NCBI GenBank assembly: GCA_963704545.1
Contig: OY969915.1
Coordinates: 1,674,001-1,738,000 of the forward strand
Origin: VRUE01 sp963704545
GTDB lineage: Bacteria; Actinomycetota; Thermoleophilia; Solirubrobacterales; 70-9
Length of the DNA stretch: 64,000 nucleotides
Direction: 5' to 3'
In this document: piece after piece, positions 8,954 through 16,603 of the stretch
Numbering within the stretch: the first letter of the stretch is position 1
How the letters are laid out: each line of letters begins with the position of its first letter
Notes under the pieces: model-generated
The model's database searches: none
Seen by the model: only the letters and a program-made list of their open reading frames with translations
Told to the model about the DNA's origin: nothing
Program-made: the position numbers and the translations under genes

Positions 8954-10228
8954 ATGGCCAGAATCCTGCTTGGCGTAAGCGGAGGGATCGCCGCCTACAA
9001 GGCGCTTGAATTCGCGCGCCTGGCCACCTCGGGGGGACACGGCGTGCGCGTCCTGATGACCGAGAGCGCGGGACGCTTCGTCGGCGCCGCCTCTTTCGAG
9101 GGCATCGTCGGCGCGCCGGTGCTCACCTCGGAGTTCGAGCGTGACCCCCTGCGCGGGGCCTTCCCCGGCGATCAGGCGCCTGCGCACGATCCGATCGGCC
9201 ACCTCGCCGTGGTCGCCAACTGCGATGCCTACCTGGTCGCGCCCGCCTCAGCCAACACGCTGGCGAAGCTCGCGGGCGGGATCGCCGACTCGATGCTCAC
9301 CACCTCCTTCCTCGCCTGCACCGCACCGCGTCTGGTTTCCCCGGCGATGAACGACCGCATGTACGCCGACGCGGCCACCCAGGCCAACCTCACGACGCTG
9401 CGCGAGCGGGGCGTCACGGTGATCGAGCCCGACGAGGGGGCGCTTGCCTCCCGCGGCGAGCACGGCAAGGGCAGGCTGCCCGATCCGACCCGCCTTCTTG
9501 CCCTGGTTGAATCCGAGCTCCCCACGGGTCAGCGCCCCTGGGACGGCCTGCGCGTGCTGGTCACGGCCGGCGGCACCCGAGAGCCGATCGACTCCGTCCG
9601 CTTCCTCGGCAACCGCTCCAGCGGCCGCATGGGCATCGCCCTCGCCGCGGCCGCTGCCCGCCGCGGCGCAGACGTCACCCTGATCGCCGCCAACGTCAGC
9701 CTCCCCGAGCCCCCCGGCGTCCACCGCATCGACGTAGAGACCGGCGAGCAGCTGGCCGAAGCTGCCCGCGCCGAGTTCAAGAGCACACACGTCCTCCTGA
9801 TGGCGGCCGCTCCAGCCGACTTCAGGGCAAGCGACGTCGCAACGGGCAAGCTCACCCGCGACGCCTCCCTGGACCTCCACCTGGAGCCCACCGAGGACAT
9901 CCTCGCCACCCTCACGGCCTCCCGCACCGAGACGCAAACCATCGTCGCCTTCGCCGCCGAAGCCGGCGAGAACGTAGACCGCGCCCGCGACAAGCTCACC
10001 CGCAAGAAAGCCGACCTGATCGTCCTAAACGACATCTCAAACCCCCAAATCGGCTTCGAGAGCGAAGAAAACGCCATAACCCTGATCGACACAGACGACG
10101 CAACCGAGATTCCCCAAGCTCCAAAGAACACCATCGCCGAGGCAATCCTCGATCGAGTGAGCTCGCTCCGCGAAGAGGGACGGCAATCCCCTCGAACGGA
10201 CGGATACTCAAAGCGTCGCGCTAATTAG
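8954..10228 (+). CDS. coaBC: Bifunctional phosphopantothenoylcysteine synthetase/decarboxylase
   Basis: 424 aa. It makes 4'-phosphopantetheine from phosphopantothenate and cysteine for CoA. The N-terminal FMN-dependent decarboxylase has GVSGGIAAYKAL and PAMNDRMY (residues 130-137). The C-terminal synthetase has TAGGTREPIDSVRFLGN and SSGRMG. The segment LASRGEHGKGRLPDP has no cysteine where E. coli CoaC carries one; how common this is in relatives was not checked. AGGAG lies 8 nt before the ATG. The last ~18 residues (EEGRQSPRTDGYSKRRAN) are encoded by a family C palindrome and are probably a late addition. metK and priA, which often follow in Actinobacteria, are absent. Confidence 0.94.
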   Translation: MARILLGVSGGIAAYKALEFARLATSGGHGVRVLMTESAGRFVGAASFEGIVGAPVLTSEFERDPLRGAFPGDQAPAHDPIGHLAVVANCDAYLVAPASANTLAKLAGGIADSMLTTSFLACTAPRLVSPAMNDRMYADAATQANLTTLRERGVTVIEPDEGALASRGEHGKGRLPDPTRLLALVESELPTGQRPWDGLRVLVTAGGTREPIDSVRFLGNRSSGRMGIALAAAAARRGADVTLIAANVSLPEPPGVHRIDVETGEQLAEAARAEFKSTHVLLMAAAPADFRASDVATGKLTRDASLDLHLEPTEDILATLTASRTETQTIVAFAAEAGENVDRARDKLTRKKADLIVLNDISNPQIGFESEENAITLIDTDDATEIPQAPKNTIAEAILDRVSSLREEGRQSPRTDGYSKRRAN

Positions 10229-10267
10229 CGCGACGCTTGTTCGGGCGAGGGGATTGCCGTCCCTCTT
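10173..10267 (+). repeat. Family C composite palindrome, copy 1 (inverted), over the coaBC 3' end
   Basis: Outer arms AAGAGGGACGGCAATCCCCT / AGGGGATTGCCGTCCCTCTT enclose an inner hairpin GCGTCGCGC-TAATTA-GCGCGACGC. The complementary strand carries ACAA before the inner hairpin and TTTGAGTATCCG after it, both shared with the copy at 43413-43503, while the stems differ. The element encodes the last codons and the stop of coaBC and may also end transcription. Confidence 0.88.
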
Positions 10268-10283
10268 ATCCAACCCACCGAGC

Positions 10284-10289
10284 TATACT
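10284..10289 (+). promoter_or_regulatory. Likely -10 element (TATACT) of the rimP-nusA-infB operon
   Basis: TATACT in the context GAGCTATACTCGCC closely matches the mihF promoter (GGCTATACTCGCC). No convincing -35 is seen. Transcription would begin near 10296, leaving ~65 nt of leader before rimP that contains the hairpin at 10325-10348. Confidence 0.55.
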
Positions 10290-10324
10290 CGCCTTTGAGC
10301 TTTACGCCTCACCCGATGTACCCG

Positions 10325-10348
10325 AAGTGGGCCTGGCCCACTTTTTTT
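10325..10348 (+). terminator. Intrinsic terminator/attenuator in the rimP leader
   Basis: AAGTGGGC-CTG-GCCCACTT followed by a run of seven T. This is the only hairpin in the window with a textbook U-tract. It lies between the promoter-like TATACT and the first gene of the nusA operon, so it would end transcription before rimP unless bypassed. A terminator-containing rimP leader is described in Gammaproteobacteria; homology to this one is not established. Confidence 0.7.
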
Positions 10349-10362
10349 ACGGCCTCAAGCCA

Positions 10363-10605
10363 GTGCAAGATCTTCAGCAAGACATCCAAGGGCAGCTTCG
10401 TGAGCTCGACTCCCAGCTCGACCTGGTCGCGCTCGAGCAGCCGAGCAAAGAAGCTCTGCGGCTCTTCATAGATCACCCCGAGGGCGTCGACCTCGCTCTC
10501 TGCGAGAAGGTGACGATGCACCTCAACCACCTGCGGGCCGAGTACTCGCTCGAGGTGTCCTCGCCCGGTCCCAAGTACCGCAAAGACAAGGAGCAGCTCC
10601 AGTGA
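10363..10605 (+). CDS. rimP: RimP ribosome maturation factor, N-terminal domain only
   Basis: 80 aa from GTG 10363, the first start after the leader terminator; other starts lie upstream of the hairpin. RimP helps 30S assembly. The sequence matches its N-terminal alpha/beta domain: an N-terminal helix (QDIQGQLRELDSQLDLVALE), RLFIDHPEGVDLALCEKVT, and YSLEVSSPG. The family normally runs to ~150 aa with a C-terminal SH3-like domain after SSPG...RPL. Here the protein ends 11 residues after SSPG and nusA begins in the stop codon, so the second domain has no room. No frameshifted remnant is visible. Function as a one-domain protein is inferred. Confidence 0.75.
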   Translation: MQDLQQDIQGQLRELDSQLDLVALEQPSKEALRLFIDHPEGVDLALCEKVTMHLNHLRAEYSLEVSSPGPKYRKDKEQLQ

Positions 10606-12224
10606 GCAAAGAGATCGTCGACGCAGTCAAGGCACTGGAGCAGGAGAAGGGGATCTCCGCCGACAAGCTGATGGACGCGCTCGAGGACGCGCTTCTCTCC
10701 GCCTACAAGAAAACGCCGGGAGCGGCCAAATACGCCCGCGTCGACCTCGATCACGAAACCGGCGACTTCCTGGTTTTCGAACTGATCCTGCCGCCCGAGC
10801 TGGAGGAGAAGCTGCTCGCCGAGGCCGCCGAGGCCCAGGAGGCCGAAGAGCGCGAAATCGATCCCGAAACGGGAGAGCTGCGCGAGCCCGAGGACCCCGA
10901 GCTGGACCCGGAGATGATCGCCCCCTACGAGGACCAGATCTCCACCCGCGACGTCACGCCCGAAGATTTCGGCCGGATCGCCGCCCAGACCGCCAAGCAG
11001 GTGATCCTGCAGCGGATCCGCGAGGCCGAACGGATGATGATGTTCGACGAGTACCAGGACCGCGTCGGCGAGCTGATCACCGGGATCATCCAGCAGTCCG
11101 ACAAGCGCTACACGCTGGTCCAGCTGCGCGAGCGGGTCGAGGCTCTGCTGCCCAAGTCCGAGCAGGTCTACAACGAGCGCTACGACCACGGCATGCGGGT
11201 CAAGGCCGTGATCACCGACGTCTCCGATTCGACCAAAGGCCCGGCTATCGTCGTCTCCAGGCGCAGCTCCGAGCTGATCAAGAAGCTGTTCGAAATGGAG
11301 GTGCCGGAGATCGCCGACAAGCTGGTCGAGATCGTCGGCGTCGCCCGCGAGCCCGGTTACCGCTCGAAGATCGCGGTGATCTCCCACGCCGACGGGGTCG
11401 ACCCGGTAGGCGCCTGCGTCGGCCCGCGCGGCTCACGGGTGCGGATGGTCGTCTCCGAGCTGCGCGGCGAGAAGATCGACATCATCCCCCACAACGACGA
11501 GCCCGCCCGCTTCGTGGCCAAGGCCCTCTCGCCGGCCCGGGTGCGCGAGGTGATCGTCGACGACGAGGAGCGCCAGGCGACGGTGATCGTCCCCGACGAC
11601 CAGCTCTCGCTGGCGATCGGCCGCGACGGTCAGAACGCCCGCCTGGCCGCACGTCTCACCGGCTGGCGGGTGGACATCAAGTCCGAGACCGAGTTTTCCC
11701 AGGAGGACCAGGACGTCGAGTACGAGGGCGAAGAAACCTTCGACGGGCGCTGCATGGCGGTGCTCTCCAACGGCCGGCGCTGCCCCAACGCGGCGATCGA
11801 GGGCTCGACCTACTGCGGCCTGCCGCAGCACCAGGCTCTGAGCCGCTTCGATACCAACCAGATGGCGGTGCTCGGGGCCGTTTCCGAAACCGAGGTCGAG
11901 ATCCTCGCGGACCCGGACGCGGATCAGGGTCAGATAGACGAGATCGTCGCCAAGGCCGAAGCGGAGTTCGTGGAGGAGGCCCCTCAGGACCAACCTGAGG
12001 AGCCCGCGGGTCCTGTCGCCGCAGGGGACCCACCGCCCCCTGCGGTAGCTGAAGCTTCCTCGGGGGCGGTCCCCCCTGCGACGCCACCCGCGGGAGAATC
12101 GGATTCGGCTGACGAGCCCCAGAGCGAGGAGCTTGAGGCGGAATCCGACGCCGAGTCGGCTGATGAAGGGGAAGCTTCGGACCCCGCGGCGGAAGAAGCT
12201 GTTCAGGAGGCAGAGCAGTCCTAG
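10602..12224 (+). CDS. nusA: Transcription termination/antitermination factor NusA with extra zinc-finger-like module
   Basis: 540 aa from the GTG overlapping rimP by 4 bp. NusA binds RNA polymerase and nascent RNA. Order: N-terminal domain with an acidic insertion near residues 65-115, S1 domain (YDHGMRVKAVITDVS ... PAIVVSRRS), KH1 (VGACVGPRGSRVRMV) and KH2 (LSLAIGRDGQNARLAARLTG). After KH2, residues 384-410 hold Cys384-x9-Cys394-x10-Cys405-x4-His410, resembling small zinc-binding modules of the DUF5763 type. The tail (~420-540) is acidic and disordered-looking and contains family A element copy 2 (residues ~468-498) in frame. ylxR and ylxQ, usual between nusA and infB, are missing. Confidence 0.94.
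   Translation: MSKEIVDAVKALEQEKGISADKLMDALEDALLSAYKKTPGAAKYARVDLDHETGDFLVFELILPPELEEKLLAEAAEAQEAEEREIDPETGELREPEDPELDPEMIAPYEDQISTRDVTPEDFGRIAAQTAKQVILQRIREAERMMMFDEYQDRVGELITGIIQQSDKRYTLVQLRERVEALLPKSEQVYNERYDHGMRVKAVITDVSDSTKGPAIVVSRRSSELIKKLFEMEVPEIADKLVEIVGVAREPGYRSKIAVISHADGVDPVGACVGPRGSRVRMVVSELRGEKIDIIPHNDEPARFVAKALSPARVREVIVDDEERQATVIVPDDQLSLAIGRDGQNARLAARLTGWRVDIKSETEFSQEDQDVEYEGEETFDGRCMAVLSNGRRCPNAAIEGSTYCGLPQHQALSRFDTNQMAVLGAVSETEVEILADPDADQGQIDEIVAKAEAEFVEEAPQDQPEEPAGPVAAGDPPPPAVAEASSGAVPPATPPAGESDSADEPQSEELEAESDAESADEGEASDPAAEEAVQEAEQS
12003..12094 (+). repeat. Family A palindromic element, copy 2, inside nusA
   Basis: 92 bp with perfect outer arms CCCGCGGGT / ACCCGCGGG. The internal sequence is almost identical to copy 1 (6642-6731), with one A/G change in the TAGCTRAAGC hairpin. 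It encodes PVAAGDPPPPAVAEASSG in the disordered NusA tail, in the same reading frame as in PyrKD. Confidence 0.92.
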
Positions 12225-14449
12225 TGGCGAAAAAACGGGTTCACGAGATCGCCAAGGCGCAGGGCCTCCAGAGCAAGGAGGTTCTTGCCGCGCTCAAGAG
12301 CGCTGGGATCGAGGCCAAAGCGGCGGCTTCCAGCGTCGAGGAGGCCGATGCGCTGAAGGCGATCCAGGCCGCAAAGGGGGATGGGGGAGCCCCGGCGGCC
12401 ACCAAACCCAAGGCGCCCGCCAAGGCGGCCACACCCAAGCCCGCGGCGAAACCGGACGCCAAGTCTTCGGCGGCGTCGAAAGGGCCTGTGCGGCCCGCCG
12501 CCAAGCCTGCTTCCACCGGGGGCGCCGGGGGCGCCAGTGGGAAAAAGCGGCGTGTCGTGATCGACTCCCAGGCCGCCCGGCGGGACCAGATGGGCGGGCC
12601 GCCGCCGCAGCGACCGCCACGCAGGCGCGGCGGTCGTCGTCGCCGGCCGATGCTGGAGGAGCCGCCGCCCAAAGTCGAGGCGGCTGAGCCCGAGGCGACC
12701 ACGGTGCCCTCCGGGGCGACCGTGCGCGAGGTCGCCGAGCTGCTCGGCCTCGGCAGCGCCGAGGTGATCAAGAAGCTGATGATGATGGGGGAGATGGCCA
12801 CCCTCACCCAGACCCTCACCGACGATTCGATCGCCGCGATCGCCGACGAGTACGACCGCAAGATCGAGATCGTCACCGCCGCCGAGGAGGAGCCCGAGGC
12901 GCCGGAGTTCGAGGACACCGAGGAGAGCCTCGCCGACCGGCCGCCGGTGGTCACGATCATGGGCCACGTCGACCACGGCAAGACCTCGCTGCTCGACGCG
13001 ATCCGCGAGACCGAGGTCGCCGCGGGGGAGGCCGGGGGAATCACCCAGCACATCGGCGCCTACCAGGTCCACCACGACGAGAAGACGATCACCTTCCTCG
13101 ACACCCCCGGCCACGCCGCCTTCACCGCGATGCGCGCCCGCGGCGCCAAGGTCACCGACATCGCGGTCGTGGTCGTCGCCGCCGACGACGGGGTCATGCC
13201 CCAGACCAAAGAGGCGATCGACCACGCTCGTGCCGCCGACGTGCCGATCCTGATCGCGGTCAACAAGATCGACAAGGAGGGCGCCCAGCCCGACCGCGTC
13301 CGCAACGAGCTTGCCGCCGACGGCCTCACGCCCGAGGACTGGGGCGGGGAGACGGTCTATGTCGACGTCTCGGCGAAGACCCGCGAGGGTCTCGACAAGC
13401 TGCTCGAGATGATCCTGCTCGTCACCGAGCTGGAGGAGCTGGGGGCCAACCCCGACGCTCCGGCGTCCGGCACGGTGGTCGAGTCCCAGCTCGACCCCGG
13501 CCGTGGCCCCGTGGTGACGATCCTGGTCCAGCGCGGCACGCTGAGCGTCGGCGACTCGCTCGTCGCCGGACCGCAGTGGGGCCGGGTGCGCGCGATGCAG
13601 GACTTCACCGGCACGCGGGTCGAGAGCGCCGGGCCGGGGATGCCGGTCGAGGTGCTCGGTTTCGACGGCGTCTGCGACGCGGGCGAGTTCGTCCATGCGG
13701 TGGAGAACGATCGCCGCGCCCGCCAGGAGGCACAGGAGCGGGCAAACCGGCTCAAGACCGAGGCGCTGGCACGCCGCCAGGCGCGCAAGGTCAGCCTCGA
13801 GGAGGTCTTCTCGCGCGTCCAGGAGGGCGACATCAAGGAGCTCAACATCGTCCTCAAGGCCGACGTTGCCGGCTCCCTGGAGGCTCTCCAGGACGAGATC
13901 GCCAAGGTGCCCCAGGAGCAGGTGGCGATCAACATCATCCACTCGCAGACGGGCGGCATCAACGAGTCCGACGTGATGCTGGCCTCGGCCTCGGAGGCGA
14001 TCATCATCGGCTTCAACGTGCGCCCGCTCGCCGACGCTCGCCGGGCGGCCGAGCGCGAGGGCGTCGACGTCCGCACCTACTCGGTCATCTACAAAATCAC
14101 CGAGGACCTGCGCAACGCGATGGAGGGCATGCTGGAGGCGGTCGAGGTCGAGGAGATCCTCGGCGAGGCCGAGATCAAACAGACGTTCAAGGCCTCCAAG
14201 GTCGGCCGTATCGCCGGCTGCATCGTCAACGAGGGCAAGGTCGCGCGCGACGCCAGCGTCCGCCTGATCCGCGAGGGCACGGTGATCTGGGACGGCAAGC
14301 TCGGCTCCCTGCGCCGCTTCAAAGACAACGTGCAGGAAGTCGAGGAGGGCCAGGAGTGCGGCGTCGTCCTCGACGGCTACGCTGACGTCAAGGAGGGCGA
14401 CGTGTTGGAGTTCTTCAAGACGAAGCAGGTCGAGCAGACGCTGGCCTAG
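12224..14449 (+). CDS. infB: Translation initiation factor IF-2
   Basis: 741 aa from GTG 12224, which shares one base with the nusA stop. IF-2 places fMet-tRNA on the 30S subunit and promotes subunit joining. The N-terminal IF2-N helix bundle (KKRVHEIAKAQGLQSKEVLA) is followed by an Ala/Lys/Pro-rich linker and a second IF2-N-like motif (VREVAELLGLGSAEVIKKLM). The GTPase domain has GHVDHGKT (247-254), DTPGH and NKID. Domains II-IV follow to the C-terminus (GQECGVVLDGYADVKEGDVLE). The length is normal for a shorter actinobacterial IF-2. Confidence 0.97.
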   Translation: MAKKRVHEIAKAQGLQSKEVLAALKSAGIEAKAAASSVEEADALKAIQAAKGDGGAPAATKPKAPAKAATPKPAAKPDAKSSAASKGPVRPAAKPASTGGAGGASGKKRRVVIDSQAARRDQMGGPPPQRPPRRRGGRRRRPMLEEPPPKVEAAEPEATTVPSGATVREVAELLGLGSAEVIKKLMMMGEMATLTQTLTDDSIAAIADEYDRKIEIVTAAEEEPEAPEFEDTEESLADRPPVVTIMGHVDHGKTSLLDAIRETEVAAGEAGGITQHIGAYQVHHDEKTITFLDTPGHAAFTAMRARGAKVTDIAVVVVAADDGVMPQTKEAIDHARAADVPILIAVNKIDKEGAQPDRVRNELAADGLTPEDWGGETVYVDVSAKTREGLDKLLEMILLVTELEELGANPDAPASGTVVESQLDPGRGPVVTILVQRGTLSVGDSLVAGPQWGRVRAMQDFTGTRVESAGPGMPVEVLGFDGVCDAGEFVHAVENDRRARQEAQERANRLKTEALARRQARKVSLEEVFSRVQEGDIKELNIVLKADVAGSLEALQDEIAKVPQEQVAINIIHSQTGGINESDVMLASASEAIIIGFNVRPLADARRAAEREGVDVRTYSVIYKITEDLRNAMEGMLEAVEVEEILGEAEIKQTFKASKVGRIAGCIVNEGKVARDASVRLIREGTVIWDGKLGSLRRFKDNVQEVEEGQECGVVLDGYADVKEGDVLEFFKTKQVEQTLA

Positions 14450-14614
14450 TGGCTGTCGACGAATCCCCACGCACGCCTGACGGCGCCGGACACACTTCGC
14501 GGGGCGGCGTCCTCGGTCGGCCAAATGGCGCTGCCATTCGGCCTCCCTGCGTCCTACCCCCGCTCGGTCCGGCGCGCGCCAGCCGCACGCGCGGATTCCC
14601 CGACAGCCACTAGG
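14445..14614 (+). repeat. Family B composite palindrome, copy 1, between infB and rbfA
   Basis: 170 bp. Outer arms CCTAGTGGCTGTCG / CGACAGCCACTAGG include the infB stop codon and end directly before the rbfA ATG. Inner stems include GCGCCGGAC/GTCCGGCGC. The core is GTCCTCGG, a ~30-nt hairpin (TCGGCCAAATGG ... CCATTCGGCC), then CTGCGTCCT, shared with 27405-27569, 34951-35055 and 49072-49232. Confidence 0.9.
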
Positions 14615-14953
14615 ATGGCCACTCCTCGCATGCGCCGCATCAACGAGGTGCTTCGCGAGGTGGTCGGCGCTGCGATCGCCGAGCTGAGTGACCCCCGCAT
14701 CGGCTTCGTAACCGTGACATCGGTCGAGACCAGCCCAGATCTGCGCGCCGCCAAGGTGCACGTCAGCGTGCTCGGCTCCGAAGAGGAGCGGGAGGCGACG
14801 CTCGCCGGCCTGCACTCCTCGCACGGCGTGCTGCAGTCCAGGATCGCCGCCGAGACGCGGATGAAGCGAACGCCCACGCTGACCTTCCACTACGACGAGA
14901 CGGTCGAGCAGGGCATGCGGATATCGCAGCTGCTCGACGAGGAGGGGCAGTGA
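14615..14953 (+). CDS. rbfA: 30S ribosome-binding factor A
   Basis: 112 aa from ATG 14615 (MATPRMRRINEV). The frame is open further upstream, but that stretch is the palindrome between infB and rbfA and is not RbfA-like. RbfA is a cold-shock 30S maturation factor with a KH-like fold. The family pattern is clear: RMRRINEVLREVVGAAIAEL, DPRIGFVTVTSVETSPDL, AKVHVSVLG, and TPTLTFHYDETVEQGMRI. No Shine-Dalgarno sequence precedes the start. The stop overlaps nrnA by 4 bp. Confidence 0.94.
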   Translation: MATPRMRRINEVLREVVGAAIAELSDPRIGFVTVTSVETSPDLRAAKVHVSVLGSEEEREATLAGLHSSHGVLQSRIAAETRMKRTPTLTFHYDETVEQGMRISQLLDEEGQ

Positions 14954-15951
14954 GCAGGATCGGCGTGAGGGCGTCGAGCCTGGAGGACGCCGCCGCCGAG
15001 CTGCGCGCGCGCGATCGCTTCCTGCTCACCGCCCACGAGGGCCCCGACGGCGACGCGCTCGGCTCGCTGCTCGGCATGCACCACATGCTCGGCCAGCTCG
15101 GCAAGGACTCGGTGATGTTCATGGCGGCCAAGGAGTTCCCGCTCCCGATCGAGTACCGCTTCCTGCCCCTGGAGGAGGTCTTCCACGAGGCCCCCGCGGA
15201 CATGGCCGACCGCACGATCGTCTTCCTCGACTGCGGCAACATCGATCGCATGCCGGTCGAGTTCCTCACCACCGGCGACAACTTCAGGATCAACATCGAC
15301 CACCACCACGACAACACGCTCTTCGGCGACGTCAACCTGCTCGACACCGGCGCCTCCAGCACAGCGGAGATCGTCTACCAGCTGGCGATCGCCCTGGGGG
15401 TCGAGATCACCTCCGAGATCGCCTCCGCGCTCTACGTCGGCCTCGTCACGGACACGGGCAAGTTCATGTACGAGAACACGAACGCGCACACGCACAGGAT
15501 CGCCGCCGAGCTGATCGACGCCGGGGTCGCGGTCGACGAGACCTACCGTCGTCTCTACGAGCACGTGCCGATCGAAAAGCTGCGGCTGCTCTCTCGCGCG
15601 CTCGACGGCATCGAGCGCCACTGCGACGACCAGCTCGTCCTCACCTACATCACCGCGGCCGACTACGAGGCGACCGGCGCGGGAGAGGAGATGACCGAGG
15701 GGATCATCGATCACCTGCGCTCCATCGAGGGGGCGAAGGTCGCGGCGCTGATCCGCGACCAGGGCGACCGCGGGCGCTCTGCCCGCAAGGCGAGCCTGCG
15801 TTCCAGCGGCGGCGAGATCGACGTCTCGGCGATGGCCCGCAAGCACGGGGGAGGGGGGCACAAGCGAGCTGCCGGATTCTCCACCGACCTCGAGCGGGAG
15901 GAGCTGGTTGCCTTCCTCTGCGACGAGGTCTCCGCCCAGCTCGGCCCCTGA
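14950..15951 (+). CDS. nrnA: DHH/DHHA1 phosphoesterase (NrnA-type nanoRNase/pAp phosphatase)
   Basis: 333 aa from the GTG overlapping rbfA. NrnA-type enzymes degrade 2-5 nt RNA and dephosphorylate pAp. The DHH domain shows HEGPDGDALGS, FLDCGN, and the name-giving INIDHHHDN; the DHHA1 domain ends in KHGGGGHKRAAGF. Motifs are complete for a two-metal phosphoesterase. The position between rbfA and truB is the standard one in Actinobacteria and Firmicutes. GGAGGGG lies just before the start. Confidence 0.93.
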   Translation: MSRIGVRASSLEDAAAELRARDRFLLTAHEGPDGDALGSLLGMHHMLGQLGKDSVMFMAAKEFPLPIEYRFLPLEEVFHEAPADMADRTIVFLDCGNIDRMPVEFLTTGDNFRINIDHHHDNTLFGDVNLLDTGASSTAEIVYQLAIALGVEITSEIASALYVGLVTDTGKFMYENTNAHTHRIAAELIDAGVAVDETYRRLYEHVPIEKLRLLSRALDGIERHCDDQLVLTYITAADYEATGAGEEMTEGIIDHLRSIEGAKVAALIRDQGDRGRSARKASLRSSGGEIDVSAMARKHGGGGHKRAAGFSTDLEREELVAFLCDEVSAQLGP

Positions 15952-15952
15952 G

Positions 15953-16603
15953 ATGGGAGGGCGAGCCGACGGGGTCGTGCTGCTCTGTGACAAGCCGGCA
16001 GGGATAACCTCGCACGACATGGTCGTGGCGGTGCGGCGAGAGCGCGGGTGCAAGGCGGGTCACACCGGCACCCTCGACCCCTTCGCGACCGGGTTGCTGC
16101 TGGTCCTGCTCGGCCGGGCGACCCGGCTGCAGCGCTTCCTCACCGGGTTGCCGAAGACCTACGTGGCTCGGGCGCGGCTGGGCTGGCACTCCAGCACGGG
16201 CGACCCGGATGGCGAGTTGACCGAGACGGGTCGCTTCCCGGAGTCTCTGGAGCTGCCGACCGGCCGCGTGCGCCAGCGGGTGCCGATGACCTCGGCGGTG
16301 CGGGTCGGCGGCGAGCGGCTCTACCGCAAGGCCCACCGGGGCGAAACGGTCGAGACGCCCGAACGGGAGGTCGAGGTCTACCGTGCCGAGCTGCTCGCCA
16401 GCGGCCCCGACGATGCCGAGTACGAGATCGAGTGCTCGGCCGGCACCTACGTCCGCACGCTGATCGAGACGCTCGGCGACGCCTACTGCGAAGAGCTCCG
16501 CCGCACCGCGATCGGCCCCTTTCGCGTCGAGGATGCCGGCCGAGAGTTCACCCTGGACCGGGTGGCCGAGATGGTCCCGGCCGCAGCGGAGGCCCTGCGA
16601 TGA
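15953..16603 (+). CDS. truB: tRNA pseudouridine-55 synthase
   Basis: 216 aa from ATG 15953, one base after the nrnA stop. It converts U55 in the tRNA T-loop to pseudouridine. GVVLLCDKPAGITSHDMV begins the catalytic domain. AGHTGTLDPFATGLL contains nucleophile Asp42. RLYRKAHRGE and SAGTYVRTLIETLG complete the signature. The protein is short (often ~290 aa elsewhere) because it has little after the catalytic domain and no PUA-like extension. It overlaps ribF by 4 bp. Confidence 0.94.
   Translation: MGGRADGVVLLCDKPAGITSHDMVVAVRRERGCKAGHTGTLDPFATGLLLVLLGRATRLQRFLTGLPKTYVARARLGWHSSTGDPDGELTETGRFPESLELPTGRVRQRVPMTSAVRVGGERLYRKAHRGETVETPEREVEVYRAELLASGPDDAEYEIECSAGTYVRTLIETLGDAYCEELRRTAIGPFRVEDAGREFTLDRVAEMVPAAAEALR

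Noticed and set aside
10237..10362. N-terminal extension of rimP including GLAHFFYG
   Set aside because: This translates the leader terminator and its T-run, so it is untranslated RNA and not protein.
14525..14614. N-terminal extension of rbfA
   Set aside because: The 30 codons are the 3' part of palindrome B1 and are not RbfA-like.
12221..14890. Long minus-strand open frame opposite infB and rbfA
   Set aside because: Same artefact; it has no recognisable domain and covers two certain genes.
16048..16599. Upstream extension of the ribF frame through truB
   Set aside because: The Arg/Ala/Gly-rich translation is an alternate frame of truB; RibF homology starts at 16600.
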